From: Eutreptiella sp. 'Long Island Sound 2002'
Taxonomy: Eukaryota > Euglenozoa > Euglenophyceae > Eutreptiales > Eutreptiaceae
NCBI GenBank assembly: GCA_964036045.1
Contig: OZ038400.1
Coordinates: 15,621,079 to 15,685,078 of the forward strand
Length of the DNA stretch: 64,000 nucleotides
Reading direction: 5' to 3'
The translations under genes were made by a program, and so were the position numbers. Shown here in pieces: positions 62,058 through 64,000 of this stretch (within the stretch, counting starts at the first letter, position 1; each line of letters begins with the position of its first letter). The notes beneath the pieces were generated by a model. It was not told the origin of the DNA. It saw only the letters and a program-made list of their open reading frames with translations, and ran no database searches.

Positions 62058-64000
62058 TTGGAGGCCGGGACCCTCTTTTTTGAAATCTTTGGGGCTGAAG
62101 GCCGCCAGGCCTTCAGCCGCCCACCCCCCTTCGCCCACGCCTTAGCCGAAGCCAAAGGCGGAGGCCAACCCTTTAGAGTCGCTACCCAGGGGGCTTGGCC
62201 AAAAATGGCCTTCCTGCCCTGTCTTTGGACGTATTATGCCTAGCCTGTGTGGCGGCTGTCCGGACCGTAGGGTGGTCAGTCTGGGGGCTTTTTGGTCAAT
62301 GTTTGATTAAGCAAGTTGACTTTGATTCGGGGCTCGCCTATGTCTTACAGCAGCGGATACCGTTTTACCGGTGGTCCAAATCCCAATTGTATGGTGCATG
62401 GCGTACCCATGAACCTGATTCCATGCTTCCAAGCTTCAAAACTGCTATCTAGAGGGCAAATTGGACGCCGGGACCCTCTTTTTTGAAATCTTTGGGCCTG
62501 AAGGCCGCCAGGCCTTCAGCCGCCCGCCCGCCTTCGCCCACGCCTTAGCCGAAGCCAAAGGCGGAGGCCAACCCTTTAGAGTCGCTACCCAGGGGGCTTG
62601 GCCAAAAATGGCCTTCCTGCCGTGTCTTTGGACGTATTATGCCTAGCCTGTGTGGCGGCTGTCCGGACCGTAGGGTGGTCAGTCTGGGGGCTTTTTGGTC
62701 AATGTTTGATTAAGCAAGTTGACTTTGATTCGGGGCTCGCCTATGTCTTACAGCAGCGGATACCGTTTTACCGGTGGTCCAAATCCCAATTGTATGGTGC
62801 ATGGCGTACCCATGAACCTGATCCCATGCTTCCAAGCTTCAAAACTGCTATCTAGAGGGCAAATTGGAGGCCGGGACCCTCTTTTTTGAAATCTTTGGGG
62901 CTGAAGGCCGCCAGGCCTTCGGCCGCCCACCCGCCTTCGCCCACGCCTTAGCCGAAGCCAAAGGCGGAGGCCAACCCTTTAGAGTCGCTACCCAGGGGGC
63001 TTGGCCAAAAATGGCCTTCCTGCCCTGTCTTTGGACGTATTATGCCTAGCCTGTGTGGCGGCTGTCCGGACCGTAGGGTGGTCAGTCTGGGGGCTTTTTG
63101 GTCAATGTTTGATTAAGCAAGTTGACTTTGATTCGGGGCTCGCCTATGTCTTACAGCAGCGGATACCGTTTTACCGGTGGTCCAAATCCCAATTGTATGG
63201 TGCATGGCGTACCCATGAACCTGATTCCATGCTGCCAAGCTTCAAAACTGCTATCTAGAGGGCAAATTGGAGGCCGGGACCCTCTTTTTTGAAATCTTTG
63301 GGGCTGAAGGCCGCCAGGCCTTCAGCCGCCCACCCCCCTTCGCCCACGCCTTAGCCGAAGCCAAAGGCGGAGGCCAACCCTTTAGAGTCGCTACCCAGGG
63401 GGCTTGGCCAAAAATGGCCTTCCTGCCCTGTCTTTGGACGTATTATGCCTAGCCTGTGTGGCGGCTGTCCGGACCGTAGGGTGGTCAGTCTGGGGGCTTT
63501 TTGGTCAATGTTTGATTAAGCAAGTTGACTTTGATTCGGGGCTCGCCTATGTCTTACAGCAGCGGATACCGTTTTACCGGTGGTCCAAATCCCAATTGTA
63601 TGGTGCATGGCGTACCCATGAACCTGATTCCATGCTTCCAAGCTTCAAAACTGCTATCTAGAGGGCAAATTGTACGCCGGGACCCTCTTTTTTGAAATCT
63701 TTGGGCCTGAAGGCCGCCAGGCCTTCAGCCGCCCGCCCGCCTTCGCCCACGCCTTAGCCGAAGCCAAAGGCGGAGGCCAACCCTTTAGAGTCGCTACCCA
63801 GGGGGCTTGGCCAAAAATGGCCTTCCTGCCGTGTCTTTGGACGTATTATGCCTAGCCTGTGTGGCGGCTGTCCGGACCGTAGGGTGGTCAGTCTGGGGGC
63901 TTTTTGGTCAATGTTTGATTAAGCAAGTTGACTTTGATTCGGGGCTCGCCTATGTCTTACAGCAGCGGATACCGTTTTACCGGTGGTCCAAATCCCAATT
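62058..64000. repeat. 1,209-bp trimer HOR, one full and one partial copy
   Basis: Copy 1 (62058-63266): a cccacccccc unit, a ttggacgcc unit with c-37 and ctgccgtgtc, a ccttcggcc unit with private gatcccatg in its predecessor near 62823. Copy 2 begins at 63267 with the same first two types; its second unit reads ttgtacgcc. The window ends inside this copy. Confidence 0.82.
63670..64000. repeat. Partial satellite unit at right edge
   Basis: First 331 bp of a unit, with ttgtacgcc, c at unit 37 and ctgccgtgtc. It is cut by the window end, so the array continues to the right. Confidence 0.97.

Larger units (their letters stand above)
1..64000. repeat. Satellite DNA array, 403-bp unit, about 159 copies
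   Basis: The window is entirely head-to-tail copies of one unit, all in the same orientation. Unit starts (at ttggaggcc or its variants) fall at 166+403n up to 13465; then 13847, 14229, 14632, 15035, 15417, 15799, 16202, 16605, 16987, 17369 and 17772; then 18173+403n to 35905, 36294+403n to 38712, 39101+403n to 40310, and 40699+403n to 63670. No base is left unexplained. Units are about 99% alike by eye. Long, homogeneous, same-strand arrays with higher-order structure are characteristic of eukaryotic satellite DNA. Centromere, heterochromatin or subtelomere are all possible, and nothing in the sequence decides between them. No unique flank, transposon or gene interrupts the array. Confidence 0.98.

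Noticed and set aside
35386-62930. Minus-strand frames of about 60 codons (for example 35386-35568, 48240-48422, 62748-62930)
   Set aside because: They exist only in units where ccttcggcc or a hairpin length allele happens to provide a start or remove a stop. They are antisense shadows of the repeat with no protein family resemblance.
1-64000. CRISPR array
   Set aside because: CRISPR repeats are about 23-50 bp separated by unique spacers. Here the whole 403-bp period is repeated and nothing between copies is unique; no cas-like gene is present.
1-64000. rDNA or 5S gene array
   Set aside because: The period of 403 bp would suit a 5S array, but I see no 5S internal control region or other recognisable rRNA segment in the unit.
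1-64000. LTR retrotransposon or DNA transposon arranged in tandem
   Set aside because: No coding domains, LTR pairs, terminal inverted repeats with target duplications, or poly-A tails could be seen. The inverted repeats are internal and short.

Overview
The whole 64-kb window is one uninterrupted, head-to-tail tandem array of a single satellite repeat. The basic unit is 403 bp and about 56% G+C (hand count of one unit). With a unit arbitrarily started at position 166, the window holds a 165-bp partial unit, 158 complete units and a 331-bp partial unit. Of the complete units, 148 are 403 bp, six are 382 bp, three are 389 bp and one is 401 bp, and these lengths add up exactly to 64,000. There is no unique flanking sequence, no inserted transposon and no recognisable protein-coding, rRNA or tRNA gene. 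The array runs off both ends, so its true size is larger.

Units usually differ from the consensus at about 0-5 of 403 bases. A limited set of shared variant sites lets units be typed, and typed units recur in order as higher-order repeats (HORs). By region: 0.2-12.7 kb, 2- and 3-unit HORs with a c-to-g variant at unit position 280; 12.7-17.4 kb, a 1,570-bp four-unit HOR in three tandem copies carrying the 382-bp units; 17.4-30.3 kb, 2- and 3-unit HORs marked by gttgaattt, plus the 401-bp unit; 30.3-35.5 kb, 1,612-bp then 1,209-bp HORs; 35.5-41.1 kb, a motif with the 389-bp units; 41.1-48.4 kb, a 2,015-bp five-unit HOR and then dimers; 48.4-60.8 kb, successive 1,612-bp four-unit HORs; 60.4-64.0 kb, dimers and then a 1,209-bp HOR.

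The most distinctive element of the unit is a perfect 11-bp inverted repeat with a 4-nt loop (201-226 in the first full unit). Every length change in the window falls at this hairpin. The 382- and 389-bp alleles contain the hairpin's own sequence in inverted orientation and re-form a different hairpin.

This organisation is typical of eukaryotic nuclear satellite DNA (centromeric, pericentromeric, subtelomeric or other heterochromatin) evolving by unequal exchange and gene conversion. The species and chromosomal location cannot be read from the sequence. Apparent reading frames of 60-85 codons recur in each unit, but they start at TTG, shift frame between units because 403 is not a multiple of three, and show no protein-level constraint. 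I treat them as non-coding. I did not find a gene-based system here; the interest lies in the repeat's structure and evolution.
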